DNA of 64,000 nt from Arma custos (lineage: Eukaryota > Arthropoda > Insecta > Hemiptera > Pentatomidae): the NCBI GenBank assembly GCA_037127475.1, contig CM073764.1, positions 84,462,960 to 84,526,959 of the forward strand. Reading direction: 5' to 3'. A program made the position numbers and the translations under genes. This document shows, one piece after another, positions 12,388-24,070 of the stretch. Within the stretch, counting starts at the first letter, position 1; the number at the start of each line of letters is the position of its first letter. Under the pieces are notes generated by a model. That model did no database searches and was not told where the DNA came from. It saw only the letters and a list, made by a program, of their open reading frames with translations.

Positions 12388-13763
12388 AAAAAAAAAATGT
12401 ATATGTTAAGCTCTCAGAAGTTTTAATTCTCTGGGTTCAGCTATACCAAAAATCGTACAGTCAGTCATGAAGTTGTTGATGAGATTAACATCATTAAGAA
12501 ATATATCATACATTTTCTTGATGTATTATTTAAATTAAGCAATCTATATAAAATTATGTGTATTATTTAATATACCGTTATGCAGCTTCGAAGGTCATCC
12601 AGCAGTGCATTTTCTAGTCGTTATATAACTTTTACAATAAGATTTCCTTCCTATACACACAAGCATGGATCTTTGATTATATGAAGCGGTATTCTTAGTG
12701 TATGGTTGTTTGTAGGACAATACTATTAAAGTGCTATCGAATATTAACGAAATCCCCGTAAGTTTATCGGGAATACCCGATTTAATACGGATTCAATTAA
12801 ACGGAATAACGTTTTAAAATATGTTATATCTACCAAATCCGGTTAGAGAGTTGAAAATTCGTTTGTAAACTGAATTGACCTTAACTTCTCAATTAATAGC
12901 CACCCCCCCCATGTTATTTCTTGTTTTTTAAGGATTTTTCCCATATCTAGGTCCCCTCAAGATTGATTTAGAGGACTGTAATGAATTTTATTTGAAATTT
13001 AATTAAATCACCTTTAAACAAAAAGAAATGGGGAATAAAACCGTATAAATGTCTATTTCCCATTTGTCCATATAAAGCCCGCCATTTTAATTTTGTTTTA
13101 AATTTTAATTGGAGACAGAAATCAGTTGCTCTAGTAATGAGGTCTATTAAAAGTTCTTGTAAGAATGAAAAAGTAATAATTGTTACTCACCAGTTTTTCA
13201 TCAAATTCCATTTTTTATGCCATCCCTTTTATACCCTTAGAAATACATCAGAACTGGAGAGGAATTTACAGTACCGTATTAATTTAATAGTAAAATATAA
13301 AATAAATAAATGAGTTTATAATTAAAACTTGTAGACAAACTTTAAACAGTTTATATGATTGAGGCGCTGAGATAGAAACTGTATTAAGGTAAAGGTAATT
13401 TTACAGAAGCAAAAAACTGTTTTGACGACAAAATATGACTTTCAATTGGAAAACAGTAATGACCCGTTCATAAAAACTAAATCACTCCTAGTTTTTTCTT
13501 ACTCCTCTTTCTGTCATACTGGCAGGAATAATTATTACTTTTCCTATAAAAAAATAAAGAAAAATTATTATTATATTTTTTTTTTAATTTCCTACCTTTT
13601 CCATTTTAACGCCTCAATTGCTTTTTGGTAAATCCATTTTAGGAACACAAGTGGTTAAACGAACGATGGATAACAATCGAATCTCTTTATCATAGAAAAT
13701 CTATTAAATATAACTCAATGCATAAATCTATCTGAAGAAAAAATAATTAAATATATGACTTAC
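12388..13763. other. intron downstream of UCR2 exon, nothing assigned
   Basis: A+T-rich with a C8 run at 12903-12910. No exon or repeat is recognised. Confidence 0.5.
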
Positions 13764-13857
13764 CCAAAAAGGTGGAGCAAATGTATTCAGAGATCTGGTT
13801 GCCTGATTTGCTGGATTCAGAAAAGTGACTCAGTTCTTTGTTCAACATCCTTTTGAA
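13764..13857 (-). CDS. dnc: dunce/PDE4 internal exon, second half of UCR2
   Basis: Internal 94-nt exon of cAMP phosphodiesterase 4. It reads FKRMLNKELSHFSESSKSGN followed by QISEYICSTFL and one extra G, so it ends in phase 1. The acceptor is ...TGTGCAG|TTC and the donor is TTTTTGG|GTAAGT. It starts in phase 0, matching the complete AAG codon that ends the 27006-27118 exon. In the PDE4 family this segment belongs to UCR2, the autoinhibitory helix that folds over the catalytic pocket. The Tyr in SEYI aligns with the residue that is Phe in human PDE4D and Tyr in most other mammals. The next exon should begin by completing Asp and reading Lys-Gln, and I did not find it in the remaining 13.7 kb. 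The match to PDE4 is unambiguous; only the exact isoform membership is unknown. Confidence 0.96.
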
Positions 13858-14627
13858 CTGCACAAAAATAACATTTTTATAATAAATATGTATTAAATTA
13901 ACAATACTTTAACATTGCTATTTGTTATTAATTTTAATATCATTAAAACTATCGAGGCTGTATAAATAACATATAAAAGTACTAGATGCGATGCGGTATA
14001 GATTGACTCCTACCTGGGAAAGTAATTAGTTACTATTTGGCGGTCTAGAGAATAAATATTACAATTTTTACTCTAGTAAAATAAGGGTTGGAATTTCACG
14101 ATGATCACAAGGAACTAGATAGCCTTCGATTCCCGGATTTGTTTCAACCATAAAGTACCAATAGTGATGTAAATACATTCAAACTTGATTACTGAATGTA
14201 TATTTTACCTTACAGTCGGCTTAATAGCTAAATCTGATGGTCTTCAGATCTCATTGCGGGCAGTACATTTAAAAAAGCGATAACACTGATGAAGTTATAT
14301 GAAGAGTTACTGTTAATTATTTTGACCTGAAGTAAACTTGAAGGATAAAGTTAGTCCACGGATACGGAAGTCAATATTGCTAGAAAAGCAATATGCCAGC
14401 CAATCATATTGTCGCGATTCTTACAGAAACAACGGGTGTATTCTATCCAAGACAAATTTGGCCATTTTCGTCGACACGGTGAGAACCAATTCCCTCCGAA
14501 CCTAAGCCTCCTTAGAGACATCATTAACAGCTGAGTAGTCTTCCTTTGCCCGAAGGAGCGACTGGCATCAGTAACAGCCTGCTGATTTTTAGGGTCAATG
14601 GCCCTTGCCAAAATAAGTAGCTGTTAA

Positions 14628-14629
<2 letters not shown>
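13858..14629. other. intron, nothing assigned
   Basis: A+T-rich. At 14380-14620 the composition is more balanced, and an 86-codon minus frame there shows no recognised motif. Confidence 0.4.
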
Positions 14630-14701
<72 letters not shown>

Positions 14702-14718
14702 AAGAAAGAGAGAGATAG
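14630..14718. repeat. compound (TA)n(GA)n microsatellite
   Basis: About 29 TA units (14630-14687) run straight into an imperfect GA tract. Frames across it (poly-Ile-Tyr) are artefacts. Confidence 0.95.
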
Positions 14719-14837
14719 AGATTCTGTAGAAGACACTCGATATAGCTCTTCTGTTGGAAAGGTCAACAGGCCAACTCCTAGATTGTTATCAATTCAAATA
14801 AAAACATTCATGTTCCTAAAAACAAAACAAAGACTCT

Positions 14838-15063
14838 TGGTTTCAGTACACTGTAGGGATTGTACGAGTACTATTTGTAGGACAACGTTGTACTGGGCGG
14901 AGAGTCTGAAATCACGCTCAACCGCCTAGTTTTTCTCCCGATAAAGCTTACCCACTTTATAGAGCCTCAGAGGGTTTCCAAATTCCATAGGATCCATCTC
15001 TGGCTGTTACAGTTTAAGTAAGTAATCTGCCAAAGCTCGATTTGAATCCGGAAACTTCGATAC
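14838..15063 (-). mobile_element. SINE-A copy, diverged
   Basis: The body markers TTTCAGTACACTGTAGGGAT, CACGCTCAACCGCC, TTACCCACTTTATAGAGCCTC and TAGGATCCATCTCTGGC are present. The head is partly preserved (CTCGATTTGAATCCGG is the B-box region), and the A box is lost. Confidence 0.75.
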
Positions 15064-15346
15064 TCTGCGACAAATGCACCTTTGATAAAAAGTTAAAGAT
15101 TACTGTAATTTCGAAGTTCGAGTACAGACTGCAAGCGTTATTCATGGTTACAAAGAAAAAGATACAAAGAGCATAAAAATCATAAAAATAAAGAAAATGA
15201 CAGTATATCAATGCAAGAGAAAAACTATATTACACGCATTTGATATAAACAAATATATTGACATAATAATGAAATTGGAAACAAACTCAAATTAAAATAT
15301 CTACATGGTAATAGTAAATAAGTTAACTCTAGTTAGTGCTTTTTAC
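15064..15346. other. intron, nothing assigned
   Basis: A+T-rich, no recognised element. Confidence 0.5.
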
Positions 15347-15382
15347 ACCTGAAGAAGATTTGCAATGTGACCGAAACGTTTT
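15347..15382 (+). other. CTGAAGA...CGAAACG motif, Penelope/hammerhead-like
   Basis: Reads CACCTGAAGAAGATTTGC followed by ACCGAAACGTT. It keeps the two spaced core strings (CTGANGA and CGAAAC) seen at 50496-50533 and 53602-53641. The intervening stem is weak here, so it is probably a degenerate copy. Confidence 0.4.
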
Positions 15383-15869
15383 TCATAATTTTCTTTTAAA
15401 TGTTGTTATAACTTACCATTCGATATACCGCATAAATATTTTATTTAATTGAAATGACTTGTATTACTGTCCGGAAAACTGTTACCAGTCATGGTAAAAC
15501 GTTTTTTTCCTTTTTTAAAGGGAAAATTTTGTGAGCTCAAAATCAGGCAAAAAGATAACAAAACGATTGTAAAACCCAACAACTGACATTAGAGATGTTT
15601 TTAAGATTCTTTATGTTGAGTGTCTTATAAATATCGGTCTATCTTCTTTTATCTGATACCAAATTATTTTAATATCACCATAAAAAAAAGAACATACTTA
15701 AGAAAAATAATTGAGGCCTAAAATACTATAAATTCCAACATAAAATCATTATTGAACTTAATATAGGTTTTTTTTTTTTAACAGTCACACAAGTTTAAAT
15801 CATAATAAAACAAAGAAATATATTTTTAAAATCAAGGAAAGGGCCTTTATTGGATAGACAATTTTATTA
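15383..15869. other. intron, nothing assigned
   Basis: A+T-rich, no recognised element. Confidence 0.5.
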
Positions 15870-16372
15870 CACTAATGTTTCAAGTTGAATCATGAAAGCT
15901 TTTAAGCCAAGATCCTTTCGTAAAATCTTCCATAAAGTGGAAGGACACAACCCCTTTGCTGAGAACGGCGACGAATTGATTGATTTGGATCTTCTTCAAT
16001 GCTTCCCTGTACAGCGGCTACAGCTTCTTCAGTGCGCACTGTTCGGCGTCTCACTGGATGCACATTATCAGTAAGGGTAAACGTGGTCCGAAAACGATCC
16101 ATTGCTAATCGAATTAGTCGCTCTGAAGAACGATTATATCGTCCCTGCCATATAAATAGGCACTAATATGACTGTAGTATATGACTATCAATAATTTTTT
16201 TTGAACCTTGAAACTGATTTTTTTAATTCTACTCAAAAGTAACGATTTTCACATTCGATAGTTGGAAATGGCAGGGACGATGTATACCATAAAATGAACG
16301 AATTGCACGATTTGTTCGACGAACAGAACCATTATTTTGGTTAAAAAATTCAATAAATGGTTTGTAAAGTAA
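15870..16372 (-). pseudogene. mariner-like transposase N-terminus (DUF4817/HTH type), split by a MITE
   Basis: From high to low coordinate the minus strand reads YKPFIEFFNQNNGSVRRTNR and AIRSFYGIH. A 144-bp insertion follows (16281-16138). The reading then resumes NRSSERLIRLAMDRFRTTFT, LTDNVHPVRRRTVRTEEAVA and EEDPNQSIRRRSQQRG. After a frameshift near 15950 it reads TLWKILRKDLGLKAF. The order (first helix-turn-helix, R-TVRTEE linker, SIRRRSQQ-G-S--T-WKILRKDLG second helix-turn-helix) is the DNA-binding half of a widespread mariner-type insect transposase. The DDE catalytic domain is absent. The element is dead: truncated, frameshifted and interrupted. Confidence 0.75.
16138..16281. mobile_element. 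144-bp MITE nested in the mariner-like transposase
   Basis: It has perfect 14-bp terminal inverted repeats, ATCGTCCCTGCCAT at 16138-16151 and its complement at 16268-16281. The transposase reading frame breaks exactly at both ends and rejoins sensibly if the segment is skipped, so this is a later insertion. No coding capacity. Confidence 0.75.
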
Positions 16373-16540
16373 AGCAGTGTTGCCAACTCAAAGTTGTGAA
16401 CGTCTAAAAAATCACCCATTACAAATAGAGAGTGTCATTCATAAAAACTTTTTAAATTAATTTATTTTTTTTCATGACTTTATGAAATAAGCTTAAAATC
16501 TATGAGCCGCCGTTAACGGTAATTAAAAGAAATAAGAATC
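16373..16540. other. intron, nothing assigned
   Basis: Plain A+T-rich sequence. Confidence 0.5.
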
Positions 16541-16783
16541 TGTATCGATACAACCCATGAAGGGTCTCGGGTTCAGTACATGGTAGAGACTGTACTGTTT
16601 CTAAGAGAACTTTAGTGGAGGGAGGTCATGCTGAACCGCCAGGCCATTCTCTAATTTAAGGGTACCCACTAAATTGAAGCTGGGTAAGCCCAGGATCCAT
16701 ATATGGCCGTAAACAGATTAAATAATTCTCTGATACAGGCGGATTTGAACTCACTCCTCCATTACTGAGCTACCCCGCTCCCT
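16541..16783 (-). mobile_element. SINE-A copy
   Basis: The tail marker CCCATGAAGGGTCTCGGGTT is at the low end and the head marker ACTGAGCTACCCCGCTCCC at the high end. The middle of the head is deleted between the B box and the A box. Confidence 0.85.
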
Positions 16784-18889
16784 TTAACGATAAATTAATA
16801 TGAATTAAATTTAGAAAATTTAAATTGTGTTAAAACCATGAACTTACTAAAAAAGAGAAAAATGTAAGAACTCTTACCAAACTCGGAGTCAGGTAGCATT
16901 CTAGCGGTTAAAGTTAAATAGATAAGAATTGCAGCTGTAAATCTCTACTATCACGGGAAGACCTGTTTTCTTTCAAAACAAGGGGGTCTCAGGCATTTTT
17001 AATAATAAAAATACGTTACTATCAGGGATTCCGTGTGAGTAATAGATTCCTGTAATTTTCTTTTCAAAAATTTTAAGAATTTCAGAAATCTAAGAAGCTT
17101 AGTGCAACGTACTGTGCCATTGTGAAGATAGTAGTGGTTGGGTAAAAATAACGTTGCAGTCTAACATAACATGTTATTGGAAAATAACGGTTACTGTGAT
17201 GACGTGTTACCAGAACGAGCCCGTTATTGGAATAACTCCTTCATCGTTTCACTCGCCAATAACCTAATAGCACTTCGACATAATTTCAATAAGAGTTAAG
17301 GCCTAGGCGTTTTCATTCAAAATTAATGAGTGAAAAAATTAACAAAAAAATTAAACTTTGCTAATTCGTACAAACAATTGGAAAAATATCAATTAAATAT
17401 GTTTTTAAAGCTTAAAACTGCCTTAGACGTTATCCAAATGGCAAATTTCGAGTTTATGTTGTTGTTATTTTGAAGGAACGAATATAGTTCTATACTGTTT
17501 TTCTGTTTGATCTTATTTATATATTGGATCAAATACCTGGTTTACCTTCTGTAATGTACTGGTATATTCGTTTATATAAATGTGCTAAATTAAATCAATA
17601 TATTACTGTAAACATCAAACAAATTTATGCATTATTGATTAATATTAAAGATTTTATATTTTGTGTTTCTGTTTTTTATTTAGTTTATTAAATTTTTGGA
17701 TGTCCATGATGAACTTCATAATACACATATTTATTTTTTTTAATTTTGAGAAACTCTTTAATTTTTTTTATGGTAAAATTATTTATGCTGTGTTATTAAT
17801 TAATAATCTGTAGTAATTGTTCGGGCCAACAATTGATAGTTTAATAGGCCTACTTTGTATTTGTATTTATTATGCATAATATATGATTTTATGAACAAAA
17901 CGAATCTGTTGCACTTAATAAGAATAAACAATAAAGCTCGAATTATGGTGAAAAAAATGAAAATAGGTCATCTACTCTCGAAATAATAAAATAATAATTG
18001 GAATAGCAAAAGCTCCTTTTCTAATTAAATTTGTTTAATATTAATATAAGATCGCTGATTAGCCTGCTGAAATTAATTACGTAGCAGCATTCATGAATTA
18101 TTAATGAAGTATCTATTTACTTCATTGCGAGGTGATGATTAATTTCAATTGCATAACCGTTGGACCTGGCGATGGAATGATGAACAATACTTTTTAAAAG
18201 ATCACATTTTTCACATTTTGGGTGAATTTTAAAATATGGTCTACTTAAAATTATATTTGGCGATATCTTTATTTTTATTTAACATTTTTTTCTTCAAAGA
18301 TCATCACTATAGATTGGTTAGATAAAAGAAATTGGATGAGGTTGCTTCTCTAGATATGCTCATGAATTCGATTCGAACTATTTGCTCTGATTGAATGACT
18401 GGCGGACCTATGGAAAATATTGATAGCTCAATTAACTGAATCACTGAGTTACTGAATTTCACAACTTTTCTCATTCGTTTATCATTGGTTTCAAATGAAT
18501 CTGGTTAATTCGCAAAGTGAACAAAAAAAAAAAATTGTGATTCTTGTGAAAATATGTGTTGTGGATACTCCGAGACATCTTGAAATATTAATCAGTGGCC
18601 AAAAACGTGATAAATAAATAGCTAGTTTTAAATAAATAGATAAAAAAATATTTTCCAAAAAGTAACATTAAATTACTTATAACATAAAAATAACGATAAT
18701 TACACAAAAATAATTATTATGATTAAAACATTTTTTTTGCACGATATTCAGCGCAATAGTCGTACGAATAGGTTAAAAAATTTATTGGTAGGAATAGGTT
18801 AACGGATTTTATATTACATATCTGAGATCTCTCTTAATTCTTGAAGGGATTTTAGCTACTTTTTGGGTAAATTAGAATTAAGATTAAAA
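16784..18889. other. intron with a homeodomain-site-rich tract at 17990-18185
   Basis: Mostly A+T-rich. At 17990-18185 there is a non-repetitive stretch with several TAATTA/ATTA cores (TCTAATTAAATTTG, AAATTAATTACGTAGCAGCA, ATTCATGAATTATTAATG) and then TAACCGTTGGACCTGGCGAT. It resembles a developmental enhancer or conserved element more than transposon debris. Confidence 0.4.
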
Positions 18890-18956
18890 AGATCCCTATC
18901 AAATTTACGTAGCAACGTCCGAATGGCCATAACAGCATAAAGTGACGTTAAATGAA
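18890..18956 (+). mobile_element. SINE-B, 3' end only
   Basis: The terminal 67 bp only, from GATCCCTATCAAATTTACGT to AAAGTGACGTTAAATGAAT. It lies about 220 bp before a full SINE-B copy. Confidence 0.7.
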
Positions 18957-19172
18957 TATACGAAAAATGACTTACTTGATGATTTCAAAGAACCCAATTT
19001 AGTTCCAAAAGTAAAGTATCCTATATAAAAATAAATTATAAAACCTAACGAATTTATGTATGAGAGAACGCTAATAAATAAAGTTTATTTTACTATTTTT
19101 GTAATTATTTTCTTAGTAAAATATTTCTTTATTCTACGCAGTTCTTGTTGCGATCAACAATATTGATCAATA

Positions 19173-19419
19173 GGGGCGAACTGTGGTCTAGTGGTTAGCA
19201 TAACAAACTACTAAGCCCAAGATCGTGGATTCATAGCCCAGTAGGTGTTCCTAGATTTTTTTAAAGAGAGTAAACAAATTCTTGGGGGATCCCGAGCCTG
19301 TACGACGTCAGGTACTCGTTAAAATCCCTAGCCAAATTAAACCTGGACAGACAAAATTTAGAGCTCCCACTGTAGCAACGTCCGATTAGCCATATAAAAT
19401 TTACGTTAAATAAATGAAC
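19173..19419 (+). mobile_element. SINE-B, near full-length
   Basis: The head reads GTGGTCTAGTGGTTAGCATAA, with ATTCATAGCCCAG at the B-box position. The middle is shortened around the CCGTCC...GGACG hairpin, and the end reads AATTTACGTTAAATAAATG. Confidence 0.85.
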
Positions 19420-19803
19420 ATATATTCATAGTTCAACCAGTTTCTGCCCATACCAACAGAGTTATTTACGATTTCATAGTATTTTTCCTGAATATCTTGC
19501 CGCAACACAACCATTTCATCGATTGCTTAGGGTTGGGAGGATGCTTGAGGCTGCCGAAGTTGTTAGTCGCCGATTCAGCACTTCCGAAGGGGATCGATCC
19601 TAATTGAAGGAACGACTACTAGAGAGTTTAGGCATTCGAGATCAACTTGTCCGAACAGATATTCCTCAATACCGATTTCTCTAAATAAATTTAAATCTCA
19701 CCAAATGAATGTTACTGATTTACATATCAGTTGTCATTTTTTCCATTATAACTTTGGAAATCATAATTAATTTCGTGTTGTATATGGTGTAAAACAAAAA
19801 ATC
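19420..19803. other. intron, unassigned
   Basis: The segment 19500-19680 is GC-balanced (TTAGGGTTGGGAGGATGCTTG, CCGAAGGGGATCGATCC) and of unknown nature; the rest is A+T-rich. Confidence 0.4.
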
Positions 19804-19903
19804 ACCGTACCATTACAACTCCTGAAGGGTCTTGGGATCAGTGAGTACATAGTAGAGACCGTTTCTAGAACAACGGTTGTTCAGGGAAGTGATTAGTCGT
19901 AGT
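19804..19903 (-). mobile_element. SINE-A, tail fragment
   Basis: Only the tail-proximal 100 bp (CCATTACAACTCCTGAAGGG to GAAGTGATTAGTCGTAGTAC) remains. Confidence 0.7.
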
Positions 19904-20699
19904 ACATGCTGTACTCATTGCATTACATAGAGTGTACGCCGTTATCTCCAAAACGTGATAATATTATTGATACTGACTACTGTTTTTTTAGTAAAACTTT
20001 AATAACATTTAGTCTTGTTTTACTATGAACAGAAAAAAAAGAAGATATCTTAGGCTAACTAATGCCTAAAGGATTCTACGGTTAAAAATTAAAAGTGTGA
20101 GATTTGTCGCAAACATTATATTGACATTCGATCTAAATTAATTGAAATAATATTGCACACTAAAAACATAAATAAGAATTAGCAAAAATAACAGTGGAAT
20201 ATATTTAAAAAAATCATTCTAAGCATACATATAAACCTGGTTTGGTCGTTTGATTTTTTTTCTTTTATCCGAAACACGTTTGTGTTAAAAACTAATTTTT
20301 ATAATGCCGGCTTGTAAAGGGAGAATTTGATTTTAAATCATTTAAAATTTATTTTTATTTCATTCAAAATTTTTGCAATGATATTTAAGATATTATTATG
20401 TAAGCTCTTTAAACAGATTGTGAATAATACTTTTATATTTTTACAACAATAGGTTAAAAACTGATACTATCAATTTTATTGATTAAATTTACACCAATCC
20501 TTAAAATCTAAAACCCTTCGTAAAATCTCTTTACTTATTTACGAATAAAGTCATCCTTAATGACCACGATGTCCCATTTATTGCTTATTTGGCCTTAATC
20601 CTCCTCGTGACCTTTTAAGCTGAATTTGTCATTTGAGCAGTACCAGTGTATATTATTTCTATACTTCCCTTTATCTAATACCATTAGGCATCATTCATT
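19904..20699. other. intron, mostly unassigned
   Basis: A+T-rich. A short piece at 20660-20698 (TACCATTAGGCATCATTCATT) matches 4411-4433 of the LINE 3' region. Confidence 0.4.
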
Positions 20700-20990
20700 A
20701 TTTTTATATTATTATTATTATTAGTCTGGCGCTACAACACGTTGACGCGTCCAGGTCTCCTTTACCAGCAGCCGCCATAAGTCTCTGTCCCGTGCTGCTG
20801 CCATCCAGTTGCATACTCCCAAGCTTCTTGCTTTCGCAGCAACACAGTCGATTCATCGAAGTCGGGGACGGCCAATTCTCCTCCGCCCGTGGATGATCTC
20901 CGTCAGTAGTCTTTTTGGAGCTCCCTCGTCGTCCATCCTGGTCAAATGGCCAGCCAGCCCATCTCAGGCGGTATCGTTTATTAGAGAGTG
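20700..20990 (-). mobile_element. LINE C-terminal fragment with (AAT)n tail
   Basis: On the minus strand, pieces in shifting frames read RYRLRWAG and QDGRRGSSKK..TDGDHPRAEENWPSPTSM. Corrected for frameshifts this gives the RLRWAGH-xRM and GRRRIGRPRLRWID pattern. Similar pieces further on resemble LGVCNWMAAARDRDLWRLLVKE. This ending is characteristic of RTE/craniate-type non-LTR retrotransposon ORFs. The 20703-20723 (ATT)n run is the 3' simple-repeat tail. The copy is 5'-truncated and frameshifted. Confidence 0.7.
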
Positions 20991-22693
20991 TTTCATTATA
21001 TTTACTTTTTGTTAGCTTCAATAAAATGTTTCTTTAATTTTTAGATAATTTTATCTTTCACCCAGATATATTCAGGCTTTAAGAACAAATATATTTTTTG
21101 TCTTCAATTCGTAATCCAAGCTTACGAACTTAACCATGTTTCTTTCTATAAGGAAGATATGAGAAAAAATTGGGAACAAGATATTGGATAACTGCCCGAC
21201 CATTTGCTCAATTGAGTAAATAGAATTGTTTGGCCGATGTAGGATTAAATCTGCCGAAAATAAATATCAACAATGTCTATACAAGATCTTCACTCTTTCT
21301 TTCGATAATATGGCCTTTCTAAAGAACAGTTTCATTATTGGAAGGATGGGTTTGGAATTGTAAGGAATTTGGTTGTAGATTCCAAATATCATCTCGAAGA
21401 ACAAAATATGAAAAGGTTGAAATAATAATGAAAAGAATTTCAGAAATAATTAGAAAGTTAAGGGATATTTCTTGCCTAGAAAATGAATCTTGCTCCAATA
21501 AATAAATAATATAATAATAATAAATCCTGGAAATAAAGTTTGTTCAAATTATAACATAAAATCTCATAGATGTTTTTTACGCTATAAGAATTTGCCAATC
21601 TTAGAATACTTTTAAAAAAGTACGAAGAGCTATTATGGTTGATTTCTTTATTCTTTCCTTTTTTTCATTTGTACCTGCGCAATAGCGCATCCAGCAAATT
21701 TGATCTAACATTTGTTTTTTTCTTTCCTTTGCAGGAACATCAAGTTTTGGAAATGATCAATAGTTCTTGAGCAGGTCTCTTGCCCATTGTCTGTTTAATC
21801 TTCTATCAAGCCCGGGTAACAGGGAATAGGAAAGAGGAAACACAAGTGGATTTTGTGCTAATGATGTCGATTTTCAATTGCCGCTGTTGTTGATCTGCAC
21901 TGAATAACCGATTTATATGTTCCGACTTTGAGACCGGTGGAAGCAAATTATTTATTCTGTTACTGCAGCGAATCTAGCGTGTGGGATCTGAAAACACTCC
22001 TACTATCTCTCTAAAACACTCTCACCCATATTCTATAAAGTGGGTAAACTTTATTGGGGTTAAAACCTGAAGATTGAGTGTGCGATCCAGGCCAAACCTC
22101 CTTGCAAAACCGTTCGTTTGGAACCTTCACGGTCTATACCATAAACTGATTCAATATCCTTCATGTTTCATTTGTTTTTATCGATATTATATTTAAGAAA
22201 TCTGATTGATATTAATATGCTCACCTATGGCCTAACTTTAATTGTTTAAATTAATTAAACATGTTGGCATACTTATTTCTACTGTAAGGAAAGCTAAAAA
22301 TTTTTATTTTTTAATACGTCTCAGACAAGGGGGATTTAAGTCTTTTAATAAATTAGAAAATAGCATATTTATTAGATAAAGATTTAAAAAATGTATTTAT
22401 TGACTGTGATAATAATAATACAGGTAAATAGAATGAATGATACGTAACGTTGTGAGATAAGGCAACTAGATAAACTATTTACTGGTAGCGCTCAAATGAT
22501 TAACTTTCAACTTAGAAGGTCATGAGGCATCTTCTTTTGAGAAGGCTTAGAGGATTATCGGGAATTGAAGAAGTAGTTAGGCTTAAAACTTGTGAGAGTA
22601 AAGTTTGCCATAATAAGATAGATATCGGATTCGGACCAAATGAACTAAAACATGTAGAATTAATATAAGTTAAAACCCAATTATTCACTTAAA
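20991..22693. other. intron; diverged SINE-like body at 21950-22145
   Basis: At 21950-22145 the order AAATTATTTATTCTGTTACTG, TATTCTATAAAGTGGGTAAA and AGGCCAAACCTCCTTGCAAAA parallels the plus-strand SINE-A body but is much diverged. A similar body lies at 29365-29545. The segment 22480-22640 shares blocks such as GATATCGGATTCGG with 31870-32040 and may be another repeat family. Confidence 0.35.
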
Positions 22694-22745
22694 AAGACCT
22701 GTACCCCCATGAACTGTCTTGGGTTTAGTACATAGTAGAGAGTCA
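22694..22745 (-). mobile_element. SINE-A, small tail fragment
   Basis: GACCTGTACCCCCATGAACTG through AGTACATAGTAGAGAG only. Confidence 0.6.
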
Positions 22746-23498
22746 ATTGTAGGTAGGAAATTTACCAAACAACAAGGTTTAATTTACTATTTTTTAGAAG
22801 TGGTTGGTTATATTTGGAGGAAATGAAAAAGTATATTTATATTTTTGAAAAATTATGACTATCATTATTTGATAGGAATGCTAAAAAAAAAAAAAAAAAA
22901 AGCTATCTCGTTGGAAATACATTACATTATAAATAAGGCTGATAAGATAGTATACCTTTTTTTACGATCACGGTTACTCCTATACATCCTCTCAGTCGGA
23001 CATTTTATTCATGGAAAGCTACGTTACGTTAGAGTGTATAATCTAGGAATACGTAATAAAGAAAAAGATATAAGAGGCACTGATAATGAGCGAGCTATAA
23101 AGTAATATAGTAGGATAGTAGCGCAGTCGCGATATTGTGAGTGGATAGTATTTGCGGAACAGTCGTGTCAACTAATTTGTGATCAGTCTGGTCCTAAGTG
23201 ATTAGCAGATGATAACAAATACTACTGAGAGGTGTTTGGACGTGCAACATTTCTACATACTTTACTTAACATAATGAGAAGAGCGATCTTCGAATTTCAA
23301 CAATGATTTCAGAAGTATTCAAGACCCTCAAGTAAAATGATCATATGATTTTCAAGACAATTAGACACGTACCTAGGGTTTAAAGTATCTGGGCCATTCT
23401 CATGTGAGTACTATTCCAGTCGGAACTTAAGTTAGAATTATATTTATTAGCCTGTTTATGTATTTAACGTAATTTTATGCTGCTGTGGATTACTGCAG
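22746..23498. other. intron, nothing assigned
   Basis: A+T-rich with an A18 run at 22883-22900. The 86-codon plus frame there has no recognised motif. Confidence 0.5.
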
Positions 23499-23698
23499 TG
23501 GGAGCCCTAAATTTTGCCTTCTAGGTATACTAACGAGTAGTTGCAATGCACAGGATCGGGACCCCAATTTTACGTCCCCTCTGAAGGAAGGCATAACCGA
23601 GGATTTTAAAAAAATCCTAAGTCCACCTACCGGGGTGTGGACCCGCGACCTTTGTCTTACAAAGTTGTTATGCTAATGACTAAGCTGTGGTGATACCT
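23499..23698 (-). mobile_element. SINE-B, 3'-truncated
   Basis: The head is at the high end (ACCGGGGTGTGGACCCGCGAC, then TGTTATGCTAATGACTAAGC). The GACGT-containing extreme 3' end is missing or altered at 23499. Confidence 0.8.
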
Positions 23699-23762
23699 TT
23701 ATTAGCCGGTATTTGCTTTGAGGTTCATGTCCTTTATGGACATCTTACCTTGTATGGGCATC

Positions 23763-23918
23763 TTTACATACATTGAATAGAATAGAAAAATAACTTTATT
23801 CTGGGACTAAGCCCCTTTAGAATAACAAACATGAACAGAAATAGAAACATAACATATATCTGGCCTGAAGGCTACATGCTACAAATCATAAAGCGTTTAA
23901 AAAGTGACAGAAAGCAAT

Positions 23919-23962
<44 letters not shown>

Positions 23963-24070
23963 AATAATAATATTAAGAAAATAAACAGTACGAGTCCTGG
24001 CAAGATTAATAACCCTAATTACGACAAGATTATTAATCCTGACCATTAAAAGAATAGATAGATCAATAAA
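23763..24070 (-). mobile_element. LINE 3' UTR fragment, same family as 3640-4430
   Basis: TATCTGGCCTGAAGGCTACAT and AACAAACATGAACAGAAATAG are the reverse complement of 4260-4320. A (TA)n microsatellite (23922-23959) has expanded inside the copy. Confidence 0.65.
23922..23959. repeat. (AT)n microsatellite
   Basis: About 19 units, inside the LINE 3' UTR copy. Confidence 0.95.

Noticed and set aside
13191..13211. short ATG exon (MEFDEKL) followed by GTGAGT, possible alternative dunce start
   Set aside because: It ends in phase 0, while the only upstream exon ends in phase 1 and the next exon is unseen. It is too short to support.
14524..14766. frames with poly-Ile-Tyr (also 23897-24085, 40678-40920 and 49356-49541)
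   Set aside because: They are translations of (TA)n microsatellites.
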